Below, piece after piece: positions 63,903 to 64,000 of a DNA stretch of 64,000 nucleotides. Below the pieces are notes generated by a model. That model ran no database searches. It saw only the letters and a program-made list of their open reading frames with translations, and had not been told where the DNA came from. The translations under genes and the position numbers were made by a program. The stretch comes from Jiella endophytica (GTDB lineage: Bacteria > Pseudomonadota > Alphaproteobacteria > Rhizobiales > Rhizobiaceae). The DNA is taken from the NCBI RefSeq assembly GCF_004519335.1, contig NZ_SOZD01000012.1, forward strand, positions 1 to 64,000, given 5' to 3'. The stretch's first letter is position 1. Each line of letters starts with the position of its first letter.

Positions 63903-64000
63903 ATGCAGGCAGGCACTCAGGCGGATCCGCAGGCAACCCTAGCCGGCAAATGGGACTTCTTCGTCGATCGCGGCGGCACCTTCACCGACATCATCGGCAA
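63903..64000 (+). CDS. Hydantoinase/5-oxoprolinase family protein, N-terminus only
   Basis: The frame runs off the window end after 32 residues. It reads WDFFVDRGGTFTDIIG, the conserved start of hydantoinase A/oxoprolinase proteins (RGGTFTD). These enzymes open cyclic amides such as 5-oxoproline or hydantoins with ATP. It is divergent from the TRAP operon. ATG 63903 is the only nearby start; its RBS is weak (CAGGA). Confidence 0.8.
   Translation, partial: MQAGTQADPQATLAGKWDFFVDRGGTFTDIIG

Noticed and set aside
1-64000. CRISPR arrays, integrases, transposases or tRNA genes
   Set aside because: No regularly spaced direct repeats, no recombinase-like protein and no cloverleaf could be found on either strand.

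Overview
The window looks like chromosomal DNA of a GC-rich alphaproteobacterium of the order Hyphomicrobiales (Rhizobiales). The markers are the ChpT and CtrA cell-cycle regulators, the DUF1134 envelope protein EipA, the membrane ferritin MbfA behind an Irr-type iron control element, and short palindromic repeats typical of this order. No integrase, transposase, CRISPR array or tRNA gene was seen. The genus is not resolved.

Layout. 1-660: end of an rRNA operon (23S 3' end, spacer, 5S, terminator). 1.3-9.9 kb: translation and ribosome-assembly operon rimP-nusA-ylxR/L7Ae-infB-(two unknown small genes)-rbfA-truB. 10-17.2 kb: HxlR regulator and azoreductase, a YcaQ-like protein, the dctB-dctD two-component system and a universal stress protein. 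17.4-37.4 kb: an alcohol dehydrogenase, then the nitrate assimilation region: nasT-nasS sensor, an RNA leader with paired hexaloop hairpins and a terminator, nrtA-nrtB-nrtC transporter, then a GAF protein, nirB-nirD, a formate/nitrite channel, a PP2C-kinase fusion, cyanase cynS and nasA. Toxin-antitoxin (TA) modules sit inside this region: one HicBA-like pair and two tandem BrnTA pairs. 37.5-46.8 kb: FliJ-like protein, ctrA, mbfA, hisA, an rRNA methyltransferase, eipA, chpT, a receiver-like protein lacking its phospho-acceptor, and an Lrp regulator. 46.8-54 kb: a BrnTA pair whose toxin carries a nonsense codon, a beta-hydroxyacid dehydrogenase, HigBA, a polar amino acid transporter without its ATPase, mobA and a Bcr/CflA exporter. 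54-64 kb: moaA, miscellaneous enzymes, a TacAT-like pair, and a TRAP transporter operon (dctP-dctQ-dctM-marR) divergent from the start of a hydantoinase/oxoprolinase gene cut by the window edge.

How it fits together. NasS (ligand binding) and NasT (ANTAR RNA-binding regulator) should control read-through of the terminator in front of nrtA. NrtABC imports nitrate, NasA reduces it to nitrite and NirBD reduces nitrite to ammonium. Cyanase adds ammonium from cyanate. MoaA and MobA supply the molybdenum cofactor NasA needs. CtrA and ChpT are the output end of the cell-cycle phosphorelay. The most striking points are the complete NasT target leader, the density of small TA modules (six pairs plus one lone antitoxin-like gene), the receiver without its aspartate beside chpT, and two copies of a 175-bp inverted-arm repeat lying inside operons.
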